A DNA stretch of 64,000 nucleotides from Liolophura sinensis (GCF_032854445.1 NC_088301.1:43449187-43513186), one strand, 5' to 3'. Positions 1 through 13,115 are shown, counted from the stretch's first letter. Numbers and translations are program-made. The notes: a model not told the origin generated them from the sequence alone.

Positions 1-63
1 CACAAAAGAAAACTTAGAACCAAAAGAGAAAAAATAAATTAGTTATCTACATATCTGACTCAC

Positions 64-153
64 CTTACAAAAATCACACCTGGCACAATCTTCTGTCCTG
101 TGACATGCTGTACACTCACCACAACGTCGTGAAGACTTTTTTCTAGCAGTCTC
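64..153 (-). CDS. CXXC1: CXXC1 exon 5: first half of CXXC zinc finger
   Basis: Thirty codons, phase 0 to 0, between a TTTTAG acceptor and a GTGAGT donor. It encodes ETARKKSSRR followed by CGECTACHRTEDC and CDFCK, the cysteine pattern of the CpG-binding CXXC domain. It is the last exon of the gene inside the window. Confidence 0.93.
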
Positions 154-3100
154 CTAAAATCAGAAAGAAACATATGTAAAAGCTTTTAAACGTGATTCTT
201 GAGGAGGTGAAGGGTGACTATTGGGGCTAGGTGAATCAAATATGACAGTTTAATTTTTTTATCCTATTTCATCGCAGTAATCTGGTTTGTTCTCCAATGC
301 AAAGTCCTAACCCCAATAAAAGTAAATGGTGATGTGAAGTTACTCACCTTATCTTCTTTGTCATGTTTGTCTCGATGTTTGTGCTTGAAAGGTTTGCAAG
401 GTTTTTCATGACGCTCTGAATCACTGCCATCACTCACACTTGAGCGAGATATCTTGTGACTTTTATCTTTTAATTTCTTCACTTTGTACTGGATTTGTAA
501 TGATGGGTCATTCTCTAAAATAAAGAAAGATATGCACACACTTATATTTCTATTTGAAGCAATGGTTTACAACAAGGGTACAAATCATTTTCACTACGTT
601 CGTGTACCCAACAAAAAAAAAAAAGAAAACAAAATGAAAACAAAAGGAAGACAACACATGATTCAAAGAAAACAAATGATTCAAATATCTTCCAAGACCC
701 TGTTAGAATGAAAGATTATAGCTTAACACCACATCAGCAATTTTTCAGCCATATCGTGGCGACAAGTTCAAAACAGGAGCCAGTGAATGGTTTCTGACAT
801 AATGATAACACTGAAAATAAAATAAAAATAGATGAACATGTCTGAAACTAATTAAAGAGAACTAAACCTTAGTTAACACTCGAAAACCACAACATTTTAT
901 AATACGTAATCAAGAAAACTGTATGTATAGAACAGTTGGTAGAGCATCTGCTTCGGGAGGCGGTAGATCCAGGGTCAATCCTGGGTCGGGGTCACACCTA
1001 AGGACCTTAAAAAAATAGGAAGTTGTAACTTCCTCGCTTGGCATTCGGCATGAAAGGGATACTGCAACGACTCTTTGATCCGTATCAGTATTATGGCTCG
1101 GGCGGGCAGCTTACTTGCCTTCTGTAAGGCGTCCCACTCAGTAAAGCAGCGCTAAATAAAAGAGCGGTGGAAATCTGTCCTGTGACAAGGAGGCACATTA
1201 CATGCACTCCAAGGACTTGTCGTCATATGACTGAAATATTGTTAAGTACAATGTTAAACCCCAGGCACTCCCACTCACTCACTCAAACATGTGGCCTTAT
1301 TGCCTTGGGTTTTGTGGTGTTAACAAAGGGTATGATTTAGGAGCATTATAAAACTACATGTACATGCTAATGAAGAAGTGTTTAGATTCAATTATGTGAA
1401 AATGAATGTAGTACCACTACTTTTACAGCTTACCTCTGCATGAATGACAAAAAAATTGCTTTATGTATTTTGCATCTTGCTGGGTGACACCAATACAGTC
1501 TCCATGGTACCACTCCTCACAGTGATCACAGCCACTGCAAAGGACACCAAACAGTAATTCAACACTAATAATAACAAAGAACTATAGACATATCGTTGAA
1601 TCCACATACTGCACTTATTATTGAAATAATTCAATAGTTTGTAAATCATGTACAATAAACCACACATAGACAAACACTGGGCTTGTTAGAGACACCTCCA
1701 AAATATTAAAGTACGCAAATGAATGACCATTCTACCTTGAAACTGATATTTATACATGTATCTTAACCCATCAACTGCCTGCATAAATCTTAAAATGTTG
1801 CATAGTACTGTTCAGCCTACATATTAATGAATTCCTTGAACTATGGCCACCATTAAAAAGTTCTTTTTTGCGAGTACCACAACAATGTCAAAAAAAAATT
1901 TGTTTTTCTTCTGGCTGTTAAAGATATGAAAGGAATTTTTTAAACATTAACACTGATAGAAAAAAAATACATCAAATGCTCAATAAAAACTGTAGGATCT
2001 CCCTATTGTGATGGATCGGTCAGCTTACCCCAAACATACATGTACTTTTAACAATGGCCTACATACAAGTATATATATTTTTACACCAAATATTTGATGA
2101 ATCAGGAAATAATATGATCAACTGAATCTTAACAATAAACATGTACAGCTGTCGCACACATGCACTATGACAAACTACATGTTGATTTATTTATTTGACT
2201 GTCGTGAATATTTCACTTATACAATGGCTGCCAGCATTATAGTGGGTCGAATTTGGGCAGTACCCAGGGGAAAGCCACACACAACCAGAGGTTGCTGGCA
2301 GACCTTCTCAAGCATGTCCTGGACTTGAGCACCGATCAAATTGGAGAAAGGCTCCTGTGTTAATGCTCTGTGCTAGCACACCATAAACAGTAAACCACTA
2401 GGCCAAGCAGGCCCCCAACTAGATGTTAACGAACATATGTGTGTAGTTTTGCCTTTTTAATTAACATGTAACAATTATACTGTCTCAACTGAATTTTGAT
2501 TTTATCACAATGAAACTAATTATTACAAAGCTTTCATTGTTTTTGGCCCACATGAAAAATTCTTCCCAAGATTCTATAAGGTCATATATGTACATGTGTG
2601 TCAGGCTATACTATTACAGGTACATATAGATATACACAATATAACTCTTGTCCTTACTTGACAATGAGTCTGTTGCACCCACAACATGGACAAGGTGAAG
2701 AATAGCATGATGATTCAACATTAGCAAGTTGTTTCAAGACTTGCAATATTTAATGTTTAATATCAAAAGGCATATCCCTTCAGGGTTCGAAATTACCATT
2801 GAATTGTCGGACATGTATCCCAAACTGCTGTTTGAGAGGATTCATAGCAGAGCCTTGTATTCGTAAAACTACTTCAAATCATCACTTCATGAGGAAATCG
2901 TATTTCTATAAAATGTACCTGACTTCCTGTACCAGACTTTCCTTATAATGAAAATAGATTACCCTGTTCCTGTGGCTTTTCATTGAGAAAAGAGATGCAA
3001 GGTGCATATTTTGACATGAAGTTCACGGGGACAGGGATGCAACTCTAGGAATTTGGTAATCGTTGGCAATATTTTCCTGCTGGCTTTACTTCTAAGTACT

Positions 3101-6100
3101 ATCCCAGATGCTCCCAGAAAATGGCAAAAAATTACACATGCCTGGTACAAGTCTCACATTCGCTTGAAACAGTGTCGCTTCAGCCTGACAGGAAAATGGC
3201 TGACAGGGTTCGGGGTCTTAGCTTTACTCCAGCATCAAATTTATGGTGGTCTGTGTTTTTTCTTGGTCGCATATATATATATACATATACGAACATTTTT
3301 AATTGCACCTTTTTTTAGCATGAAACTACTTTTAGCTACCATCATAATTTGCACAGATGCTACATGCATAATTCAGAAAATCGATGTACTGTACGACAGG
3401 TATAGGTAGCAAATTTATATTATTATTTGCTACAAAACTTACATCATGAATCGTGAGCAGTCCGTGGATCGGCAGATGCAGTATCTGGTCTCTTCCTCAT
3501 CTGTTGTTGTTGAGGTAACAGAAGAGGAGGGTGGGGCATTGTCCACATGAACCATTGCACGCAAAAGCTGGTTCACCTTTGCCTGGCGCTCTGGCAACAG
3601 GAATTGCTGAGCAATCTCCTCTTGCTGAAAAACACAATGTAAATATACATGTATATATGTTAAGATTGAAAACTAAAATCATTAACACTTGGCACACAAC
3701 TGAACGGTATCTATCATCATGGGGCTAGAAATGTTAATTTTAATGTGTGTTTTTCTGTTTGGTGTTTGTCTGTGCTTCATAATATTTCACTTAGATACAT
3801 GTACATGTTAGCCAGCATTATGGCCGCTTTCCGCAGGTTCCTCTCATACATGTTCTACGAGAGAAGAGGCCAACATGAGCTGGACTTGAGCTCACAGTGA
3901 ATGCATTGGTGAAAGGCTTTCGAGGCAGAGTGCTGTGCTAGCATGCTAAACACTATGCCACAGTGACCCCAGTGAAACCACCCACCTTTGTCATGGGCTT
4001 TGGCTTAAATCTAGCAAACGCACTCAAACACTTGTTTTATATTCATCTATTAATATGTTTATAATGACAAGAATGCACATGTACTGTAAGGAGTTGAACA
4101 TGTTAAAACCACTATGATAATGGTACATGATGTACAGTGTATAGTCATACTTAATCTGTGATGTGACTAAATGTACATGTACGTGTACATGCAAGTTAAC
4201 CTTCTCAGTGACAGACAGAACTGGGCACACATGCACAAAACCCTCCTAACATTAAGAGCACATAACTACCATGACAACCAGCACTGTAGGCACTACGTCG
4301 CCAAAGTAGTTAGGTGCTCTTAATGTTAAGGGCCTTGTGCAAGTGGGCCCAGCTCTCTGTCTTACACTTACAGTCATGGAATGAAACCTTCAACCACAAA
4401 CCTGTGTGCGCTACATGTACTGTACATGAGAACTAGTGCATCATGTATAACTAAAACTCACTGTTTTGCCTACAAATCATTTTCTGTGACATTAGCACTA
4501 CATGGTCCCTTCCTTTGACTTCAAACAAACTGGTTCACCCAACGCTGACAGCACCATATGTGTCAGTTGAAAACAGGTCGGACGGTGTACAACAAACATG
4601 ACTTGCCCATGCCATATTTCACCATGTAAAATGGGACAGTTTTATGTACTCGTGCATGCTACACATACATGTGAAATGTTCTCCAATTTACAGTTCATTA
4701 ATCAACCTAAGGAAAAATTGCCTTTATCATGTTGTAATACTTGTAGATGTGTTCACAACATTTGAGCAACAAACACTATAGGCAGAAGCTACACCTGGTT
4801 CTGTCTGTCAAGCTTTACTACTTATCCTACATGTGTTTCCATACATGTATAATACACAAGTTAATTTGGAGATATGCAGTCACATGTACCCTATTGTACA
4901 TGAAATAAATCTCATTCAAGTTTCAACATACATGTACATACATGTACCATACAGTATGACACTCAAATATTGCAGGGTAACCCTGACCTCTTTCAAAAGT
5001 AGACGAGTGAACACAAACCTGACAACCACAGTAAAGACGTTGCAGTTAGCCTTAGAACAGCCAAATATAAAGCCACCAGCAGTGTGAATGTACAGGATGA
5101 TATCAGTACAGCACAGAGTGTACATGAATAACCACATGTAACACTGTATCTCCCAGGCCTAGGGCTGTCTGACATGCACCAGGTGACCTCAGGAATGTCT
5201 GCCCTGAACCCTACACAGTAACCCACAACACTGGTCATGTACCTGTATGTAGCAGACAAGTGAGGAAGAGCTTGCACTGGTAGATGTACTGTAACAACCA
5301 CCTGATCTAAAATGTATTACCAGACAAAGTCACAACAGAAGATGAAAGAGTGGTGGAGAGATGTAATCTATTATCATTGTCCATAGTAACATGTACAAAA
5401 GTACATGTATTATCAGACTTTGAACAGCTGTGTGTATATCGCACATATATTATGTACCTGAAGGTGGTAAACTATGAACAAAATGTTTATTGACCTTACT
5501 ATCAAAAAAAAATAGTATGCCCTAGTTGACTAGCTCCAACATAGCAGAGATTTAGACACAAAATTCAGTCCAGGAAATCCATGAGGTACATTTGCAGGGG
5601 ATGTGTAGACAAAATCACATCTGTTTACCACAAGCACCTCAAACAGGATAACTTTGAAATGTTGATGCAAAAAGCATTGAAATCATGCATACATGCATGC
5701 ACATGGGACAGTCTACATCATGTGCAAGATGCAGTATTTCAAGAGGATTTCAGTGGATGATTGTTGCTACAGACAAACACATTGACAGATGCACACATGG
5801 TGATTCTGTATCCTCCCCCTACCACGCCCACTTAGGGATATTAGTGGACATAAAGAAAAAAGAAATATTTGACCTAATTAGACTTTTTTAAGGACACTCC
5901 CAAATAACCCTTTCATACTGATTCTTCAACTTATCTTTACAGCAACAAAACAACCTATAAGTCCAACTCACATCTTGAACGATTTCTGGAAAAACGTCAT
6001 TTAGTGTACACACACATGCACACGACATAAACTGAAGTCATTAAATTGCAAAAAGCTTTACTGCTTTTATCCTATGTAAATCGTTCTTTATTTTATTTTT

Positions 6101-9100
6101 CAGATGAAAAAACAAATAAATAATAACCAGCAACAGCTGGATCTGAGCCTGCAGCCCCACTTATCAGAGGCACATTAGCTTTACAGATGTATAAAGTGTA
6201 TAATAACAGACTGCCACTCAGACTACATGTACTGTCTAAAATCAGTAACTTTACATGCTTGTTATTACAAACTTCATCACGGCAAAACTATGAATACATG
6301 GCCAACGAAAACTGTATAAACAATTTGTTTCTGAAGGCAACTTGGCAAATTCTGCATGTCCTTATATTTAACTGTGTGTATGATTAAGTTGACATCAAAG
6401 CAGCTTACTAAATGTATACATATCTTTCTTAGAAAGATACGTGCTGAACATTTTTATGAGTCTTTTTATGTTTATACATGTACATGTATATCTACTCTTT
6501 TCTCTATTGGCTTGACAAAAGGACAAATAAGCATAAATGGGCATAAAGGAAGAGAAAACAATAACAAGGCAATTGGATTTTTGAAGAAACATGTAGCAGT
6601 AGCCAGTACAGGTGCACTACACTGAAAAAGGGGGAGAACAGTGGCATTAAGCAAGTTAACACTGGCTCTATTCTGTGGTAGGACAACTGGGAGCCTTGGG
6701 CCAGCATGTGATCTCCAGTGTACAGAGATCAATGCACAGACATACAAACAAAAATGGGAAGGGGGGGGGGGGGGGCATTTGGGCATGCTGAGAGCGGGGA
6801 CATTCCTGGGAGATTCCCTGGGCACATCACAGTAAGCCTCACACATCAAACACTTTGCAGACTGTTACATGTACCTGCCGGGCCATATCTTAGTTCACTG
6901 GAGGATCCACTTCACTGTCATGCTCTGCTTAACCTGCCACAAAAAGATGTCCTCCTCTTTTGTATTGGACTAATTACATACATCTTTAAGTTAAAACTGC
7001 AATCTAGTAAACTTCTCACAGTGATGTGTGAACTCAAACCTTACTATTAAGCCTACACCTAGTTATTAAGATCAGCTGGATAACAGTAACCCACCAGCCA
7101 TGGAATGTTACAGCTGCTGTAGCAAGTCTCAGCTATAGTCTATGAATGAATGTAGCTGTAATGTCCTCAGCCAAAGAACTAGGTCATTCCATTTTATGCT
7201 CAGGGGTGAGAGGCAAGGCAATGGGACAGCTGTTTTGTGAAATGTAATACTTTATACATCTATCTTCATGTAAATACACCTATACCCAAAACAAATTAAA
7301 GCATGGAAAAAAGTAGCCACAGCTGGTGTAGTGTTAACCTTATAATTATCATTCTAAGCATGATATAAAATTTCCAGTATCGCTTCAGAGGTTATAAATA
7401 TAAATCTGTGGTAGATGTACAGGAATTTATTGTTTTGTAATTCATGGTACCTGCACATGTGTTTGAATGCTGCACAGACACACTTAAGCAGTTTTATAAT
7501 TTAACAGTAACACTTCAGCAGTTTTATAATTTAACAGTTATTAACCAACAGGGTATAACTCATATTTATGCGACACTGTCCTTGGCATAGGAACTAATTT
7601 TTTTTTCATAAAGCTACATGTAAATAGCTTTTACTTCCAACTCAAATTGCTTTCATACTGCACATGATATACGAGTACATTCTCTTTTTAATGTCACGGC
7701 AGTATGATCATGGAGGGTAGACAAATTGCTGATGTTTATACAAGACTGAGATTAACTCCACCTATAGATTAGAATAAAATGGCCTTATAATTTTAATTAA
7801 ATTACTTGTAAAGGTAAATAATATGCATCGAATCTGGTGAATCAACAATATTACTCTCCATGTGACTTGTGTGTAAACAGTTTGACAATGACTGGAACAG
7901 CAGAATGTAAAAGAACTGGACTTTAACAAAAAGTTAACCTTACACATATGGAAATGCTGTTACATACCATGATGTCAAGGAGATATCAGTGTACAGCAAG
8001 CATTTGAGTATATATCTCTAAAGACTAATATAAACAAATGTGAAAAAGTCTGACTGTAATATATATACAACATACATGTTTACCGGTATTTGTACATACA
8101 TGTATGTGTGAAAAACCCATGTGTAAATGTAAAAATAATTTTTTTTTCACACATATGTACAAAACGTTTCCAAGTTTCAAAAGGATTACGCATACGTCTA
8201 GGCATAAAATAATTTTCCATATGTACAATAAATATTTATTTTAACCATACAAAAAAATTGGACATATGCATAAATGTAATTTTTTGGCATGTATATATAA
8301 ATGAGAGAATAAATACAAAATGGCTTGTCATATTCGTGAGTTCCATGTATGGTAGTGTATATGTGCAGCTAGAAGATTAAGGTAAATGTATATTCCAAAT
8401 TCCTGCTATTCTGAGTTGCTATAAATCATGTCGCCTGACCCGATGGCATATGTTTAAAACTAACTGAAAACCTTTTTACTTTGGCAAATATGATGTTCTA
8501 AGGCCTCTCCTGTGATTGTATAAAGCTGTGAAGGTTTTTGTTATGAAAATAATTCACTATTTTTTTTTTTTCAATATTAAAAACTTTCCACTGAGTTACA
8601 CTGCTATTTTACACTGAGTTTAGACATAAAATGTAACGTTTCGTGTGACAATGTCAAGCACAACAGTAGTCGAGGGCCAAGGCAGGACTGCCATAACCTG
8701 AATGTAATGACGATCTAAACGCATGAGTGGTATACATCTGGTATTAACAGGTTACTAACGTGTGAATTTAACATAAATCTAAATAAAATAATAGAATAGT
8801 CTAACACAATCATCAGAAAATATTTTACCCTGTTTAATCTGGGGGAGCAGGTTGTTACAAGTGGTTAAGGTTTTTGCCTAAATCTGTAACCCTTTACCTT
8901 TTTTTCAGTGGAATTTATACATACAATTATTATAAAAATGATGATAAAAATGGTTTGTTTGTGTCACTTAAGATGTATGTTTCATGACACTGTGCAAATT
9001 ATTTTTGTACACCCTGCACCTCTCTGAGAATATTTCATAATACTGGTCGCAGAGATAGATGAAAAGGTTGACGAAATAGGGTAATCACGTGGACATAAGT

Positions 9101-12100
9101 AGTTTCAAAACCAGTCCATGACAGAACTTGTAGATTCCTTTGTTTTTGATTCTCAATATTTGTGAGGCCTGAGTGACAATAAGGTATTGATGGTGCTTCT
9201 GTTGCCACTAGCAAAGTCTAAATGTTTGTTGAAGACCACTGGTCTTCCACTAGTAGAGTGTGTATACTGTATGTATGTTACATGTGGGACAGCTCATCAA
9301 TAGTTTGCCAAAGGTCAGTGATTTATGAAAAAACCCTGGCGCTCTGGTGTCCTCCACCCATGAAGCTGTCCTCAAAATTGTGTACGTGAAAAATTCTTGA
9401 GTATGGTGTTAAGGTGTTAAACAAAAACGTTAAATTTGATTAGATGAAATCAGTGAAGTCCATCTTTAAATTGCAACATGCACAAATGTTTTGCCCCTTG
9501 GCCTTCTAGTGCTAAATTAAATGATAACTTCATTATCTAAAGAAAGTAATGACTATTCACACTGTGTTACAGAACATCTTACACATGTATCTTATACAGA
9601 AAATACCTTACCCTGAGACAATAATTTACAGGTGAATATGAAATCATCTTGTATACAGCATATAGCACCAGACAAATAAATAAATAAATAAATGTGAAGT
9701 TAATATTTACAGCCGCAGCCTCTGCCCTTCCTGCCCAAAAGAGTCTGCTTTAGTGGCGCCATGGCCAATTTTTCCTGTTTAAGAATGTGGTATCCCAATT
9801 GTAAAAGGGACTTGAAGTAACTCAGACACACACATACATATAAACATGCATACATTTACAGACAAGATGCTTGTCCTAGGTACAAGAACAGACTGTCAAC
9901 TTCTGTAAGTCTGCTATGGTGATGGACTGAGCAGAAGTTCCTTTAATAGTAAGGAAAATGAAAAATACTCCAGTAACACAGTTGGATGAAAATGCTTCAC
10001 CAAGGTAGAGTTGTTAAAGAAAAATATTTTGGCAAGTTAACCAGTGATGTTGACAGGTACATTTACTGTGTCTCAGTGCAAAAAAAATCTGAAAGGACAT
10101 GCTGAATTCACTATCAATGTGTCCACGGGAGGCAACAATACAGGTACTCCCTATGCTTGTTAACAAGAGATCATTATTGAAATCATAGAATAAACAAACA
10201 GGTCCTTGATGTAAAAATATATATATAATCCACGCTCCAGCAGGGTCATATCTTGGTACGCTTTATTCTGTGTCAGTGTTATTTAATGTTGTTGACTTAC
10301 AAAACTTGCAATCTTTGCTCCGTCAACAACAATACTTCCCATTTGTGGAGATTTACCGAGTAGTTTTGGAGCCCTAAAGCACACAACAAATGACCAGAGA
10401 AAAACTAAAGAATCCAGAGAAAATATTATGACAACAAGACCTGGAAATTTTTTAATCTTGACAAAACCGTGCAAATAAAATGTTTTTGGTTGAACACTGA
10501 GGAATGTGATAACTCACATGCAAACTAGCCCTAAACATTTATATGTATTTATTTCTTTTTTATTTATTTTATAAATAAAAGGCTGTTTTCGAGAAATATT
10601 TCGACATGCAAAAATTGAATAATGGTATGCTACATCCTGTGAATCCTCATCTCAAATTTGAAGAAAAAATTTTTCAGATCTTTAACTTTTTTTCTTGATA
10701 CAGCCTTGACAAGGCATCTTTCAGGAGCAAAAGAGATCCTGTGTTCATGGTTTCAGTCATCACCTATCCAAATAATTATGGTACCATGTAATGTGTTACT
10801 CTGGACCCGCTTATTCCCGGGTGCCTACTCCTTTGGCCACCTGTGGGTCCTGAGAACTCACTTAAACATAAAACTATCAATATCATGACCACTGGTTGAC
10901 GATTTGAGGAGTCAGCACATTTGTGATAAACTGAACTTAAGGACATTCTGACGAAAGCAAAATCTGACACCTGTATCCTATTCAGACCTTTGTTCAAGTT
11001 CTCACACGAGAAGGATCAATTTCTTCCTCTGAAGTTATATCCCTTTTTAACAACATTATAATACAGTAGTTGATAATCCCATGGAGAAACTGTGAAGAGG
11101 TAATTTTTTTTCAGTCTAAACATCTCCTATTAGACACATCAACTAGGCACAAAATCAACTAAGCAATATACAAACCCATATCCCAAACAATAGATCTGAG
11201 ACTACTAAATTTAGAAAATCTCATATTTAACACTTAACAAGCAAGAACACAACTTAGCAAATTTAAAATAAAATATTTCTATACAATAAATGAAAATTTT
11301 TCTGTATTACACCAGTGTTTCTACAGTTCAGGTTTGGCTATATATATCAGTAATGCTTATTACAGATGACTGTCAGATTAAATTCCAAGGACCAATTATA
11401 TTCAAATTCCACCGATTTCATCTTAGAGCTAGTCATGCATGCTTGTAAAGTAATGGCTGTTGTGGGTTCAGTCTCAACTGTTGATATGCTGTCTGATCAT
11501 AAAATTCACAGATTTCACATTAAAATTTGCCGATCATAACTGCTTATCTCAAAAATAAAGGTCAAAGCCAGGTGAACTTTGATTAATAATTGGTTTCAGA
11601 TTACATCAAATCCTAAAAACTTGAAATAATATTAGAACTAACTAGTCTCGTATACTGATTTATTTATTTATTTGATTGATGTTTTACACTGTACTCGAGG
11701 ATATTTTAATTATACGATGGCTGCCAGGCATTATGGTGGGAGGAAACCAGCAGAACCTAGGGGAAGCCTATGACCATCTGCAAGTTGCTGCCAGCTCTTC
11801 CCGCATACGGCTGGAGAGGACTTGAACTCACAGCGACTACACTGGTGAGAGGTTCCTGGGTCATTGTGCTGCATTGGCAAGATAACCCCATTGGCTACTG
11901 AGGCCCTTGATTTTAAATGGGCCGACTACTGACCAGAACCGCAGCATGCTGTAAGGCTCATCACAATATCTGCGGCCGTTCTAGTCAGAAAATTTGTACT
12001 AACATGATGAATGGCTGCTCAAAGCTGTGTCTAATATGGAAAGGCTTGAAACAGGAAAATATGCAGCTTCTAAATTTGAGGATGCTACATTATTTGTTGC

Positions 12101-12942
12101 TGCCCCAAGATATTCAGTGTGAAAAGCAGATTGTGAAAGCAGATTCTTCAATAAACTGATTTTATATCCCTACCAAAACAACCACACCAGCAACCTATGC
12201 TTTACAACTCTCAACTCTTTCACGCAAAATATTCCAGTACCGGCCCTGATAGCACAGTTTGTAGAGCATACGCTTCGGTAGCAATAGATCCAGGGTCAGT
12301 CCTGGGTCGAGTCACACCTTAAAGGCCTTAGAAGAGGAAATTGTAACTTCCTCGCTTGGCGTTCAGCGTAAAAGGGATAGTGCAATGACTGGTTGACCCG
12401 TATCAGTATAATGGCTCGGGCGGGCAGCTTACTTGCCTTTGGTAAGGCGTCTCAGTGAAGCAGCACTAGATAAAAGAGCGGTGTAAATCCGTTTTGCAAC
12501 AAGGAGGCACATTACATGCACTCCAAGGACTGTGTTGTCGTCATATGACTGAAGAATTGTTTAGTACGACATTAAACTCCAAGCACTCACTCAATCACTC
12601 AAAATATTCCAGCCACACTCTTTCACAAGTTTTAGTTCAGGGATAAATAGGCCTATCTTGAACAAACAATAAAATGACACTGATAAAAATACACCTGAGT
12701 GTTGAATGTAACAGAAATGGTCTTGCAGAAACACCCTTGGAGAGTTACTGTGGTTATGTCCCTGACAGTCTATGGTTTTTAAGTCTTCACTTGATGCTGT
12801 ACATAGAGTACATGTCAGCAATAATCAGAACGGGGGTCGTGCACTGATGCGGTCTGGACGAAAGCGAGGTCACAACTATCACATAAACAAAGGTTGAATT
12901 CCAGCTACTTACCGAGAGCATTCCAGAGTCGCTGTCCGTCAT
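64..12942 (-). CDS. CXXC1: CXXC-type zinc finger protein 1 (Cfp1/CGBP), 5' part of gene, five exons
   Basis: Cfp1 is the nuclear subunit of the Set1/COMPASS H3K4 methyltransferase; it binds unmethylated CpG through a CXXC finger and H3K4me3 through a PHD finger. Reading the minus strand, coding exons are 12942-12913, 3624-3443, 1534-1434, 514-348 and 153-64. All have GT donors and AG acceptors, and phases join without a frameshift. The N-terminus MTDSDSGMLS is followed by EEIAQQFLLPERQAK, then a PHD finger (YCICRSTDCSRFMI, GCDHCEEWYHGDC, FFCHSC). A basic Lys/His/Asp linker (KHKHRDKHDKEDK) follows, and then the CXXC finger start CGECTACHRTEDC-CDFC. The linker opens ENDPSLQIQYK, like the DPKLEIRY segment after the vertebrate PHD finger. 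The start has A at -3. The rest of the CXXC domain and the Set1-interacting C-terminus lie left of position 64. The gene is head-to-head with DNM1L. Identification rests on domain order and motif match. Confidence 0.93.
154..347 (-). other. CXXC1 intron 4
   Basis: Short intron, GTGAGT to TTTTAG. Nothing else recognised in it. Confidence 0.85.
348..514 (-). CDS. CXXC1: CXXC1 exon 4: end of PHD region and basic linker
   Basis: 167 bp. The first two bases complete the codon split after the PHD finger (R-E), then NDPSLQIQYK and a Ser/Asp and Lys/His-rich linker ending HDKEDK at a GTGAGT donor. The linker is charged and likely disordered. Confidence 0.9.
515..1433 (-). other. CXXC1 intron 3
   Basis: Holds one tRNA-derived SINE (921-1285) and otherwise unremarkable AT-rich sequence. 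Confidence 0.85.
921..1285 (+). repeat. tRNA-derived SINE, ACTC-tailed family, copy 1
   Basis: The head has an A-box-like stretch (acagttggtagagc) and a B-box-like stretch (gggtcaatcc). The body motif is ggaagttgtaacttcctcgc and the 3' end is ccactcactcactc. The same element recurs at 12238-12599 and 16172-16533. Confidence 0.85.
1434..1534 (-). CDS. CXXC1: CXXC1 exon 3: PHD finger core
   Basis: 101 bp between TTTGCAG and GTAAGC. It encodes GCDHCEEWYHGDCIG through FFCHSCR, with the Cys-Cys, His-Cys and Cys-Cys zinc ligands and the Trp of the methyl-lysine pocket. Split codons match both neighbouring exons. Confidence 0.93.
1535..3442 (-). other. CXXC1 intron 2
   Basis: Holds one AAAT-tailed SINE (2184-2416). 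The overlapping plus-strand ORFs near 3053-3409 show no recognisable protein features and are treated as chance. Confidence 0.85.
2184..2416 (-). repeat. tRNA-derived SINE, AAAT-tailed family, near full length
   Basis: On the minus strand it has a tRNA-like head and a 3' tail of AAAT units (seen here as tttatttattt). Near-identical 11-bp flanks aactacatgtt (2173-2183) and aactagatgtt (2417-2427) look like a target-site duplication. Confidence 0.8.
3443..3624 (-). CDS. CXXC1: CXXC1 exon 2: N-terminal EEIAQQF segment and first PHD cysteines
   Basis: 182 bp between TTTCAG and GTAAGT. It encodes QEEIAQQFLLPERQAK, a Ser/Thr-rich spacer and RYCICRSTDCSRFMI. The EEIA..LPERQ segment before the PHD finger is the form I recall from invertebrate Cfp1; the vertebrate protein starts differently. 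Confidence 0.92.
3757..3970 (-). repeat. AAAT-family SINE, diverged
   Basis: Contains atatttcactta, gccagcattatgg, gagctggacttgagctcacag and the tRNA-like head ending in a tgacccc remnant. Confidence 0.7.
6761..6775. repeat. G15 homopolymer
   Basis: Run of 15 G in CXXC1 intron 1. Confidence 0.9.
9336..9430 (+). repeat. AAAT-family SINE, 3' fragment
   Basis: tcctccacccat, gtgaaaaattcttgagtatgg and a following gttaaac match the body and 3' part of the family in plus orientation. Confidence 0.5.
9711..9774 (-). other. Exon-like segment inside CXXC1 intron 1 (downstream member of a pair)
   Basis: 64 bp open in one frame between AAACAG and GTAAAT, encoding EKLAMAPLKQTLLGRKGRGCG. It follows in phase from the segment at 10301-10373. 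Protein not recognised. It could be an exon of a nested gene, an alternative Cfp1 exon, or chance; the acceptor has a weak pyrimidine tract. Confidence 0.3.
10301..10373 (-). other. Exon-like segment inside CXXC1 intron 1 (upstream member of a pair)
   Basis: 73 bp between GCTTTAG and a consensus GTAAGT donor, encoding APKLLGKSPQMG then SIVVDGAKIASF. It ends in phase 0, as the segment at 9711-9774 requires. Product not recognised and no further exons located. Confidence 0.33.
11657..11906 (-). repeat. AAAT-family SINE, near full length
   Basis: Tail tttatttatttatttgattg, body gccaggcattatggtgggag, B-box region acttgaactcacagcg and head end ctactgaggccc. Confidence 0.85.
12238..12599 (+). repeat. 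tRNA-derived SINE, ACTC-tailed family, copy 2 with target-site duplication
   Basis: Full-length, beginning ccggccctgatagcacag and ending in ACTC repeats. Flanked by a 13-bp direct repeat, caaaatattccag, at 12225-12237 and 12600-12612. Confidence 0.9.
12913..12942 (-). CDS. CXXC1: CXXC1 exon 1: start codon
   Basis: Ten codons, MTDSDSGMLS, ending at a consensus GTAAGT donor and joining in phase 0 to QEEIAQQF of exon 2. The ATG has A at -3. It is separated from exon 2 by a 9.3-kb intron. Confidence 0.8.
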
Positions 12943-13115
12943 AGTTTTGGTTATTTTTTAACACAGACTGAGCGATTCTCAAGAAACGATTGAATGCAAT
13001 ATGCATTGCAACATTTGGCAAGAAGTGTCCCAAACATCTTCTGCAACTTCTTCGATTCCATTCAGTGGCACAGATGCGAGAAGAACGTCAATGATTTACG
13101 CGCTTTTTTTTTAAA

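Larger units (their letters stand above)
3625..12912 (-). other. CXXC1 intron 1, 9.3 kb
   Basis: Large first intron. It holds SINE copies at about 3757-3970, 11657-11906 and 12238-12599, a SINE 3' fragment near 9336-9430, a G15 run at 6761-6775, many TACATGTA palindromes before 8.2 kb, and a pair of exon-like minus-strand segments at 9711-9774 and 10301-10373. Otherwise nothing is supported. Confidence 0.8.

Noticed and set aside
6472-6849. 125-codon minus-strand ORF across the G15 run
   Set aside because: The proline run comes from the homopolymer, and there is no domain or splice support.
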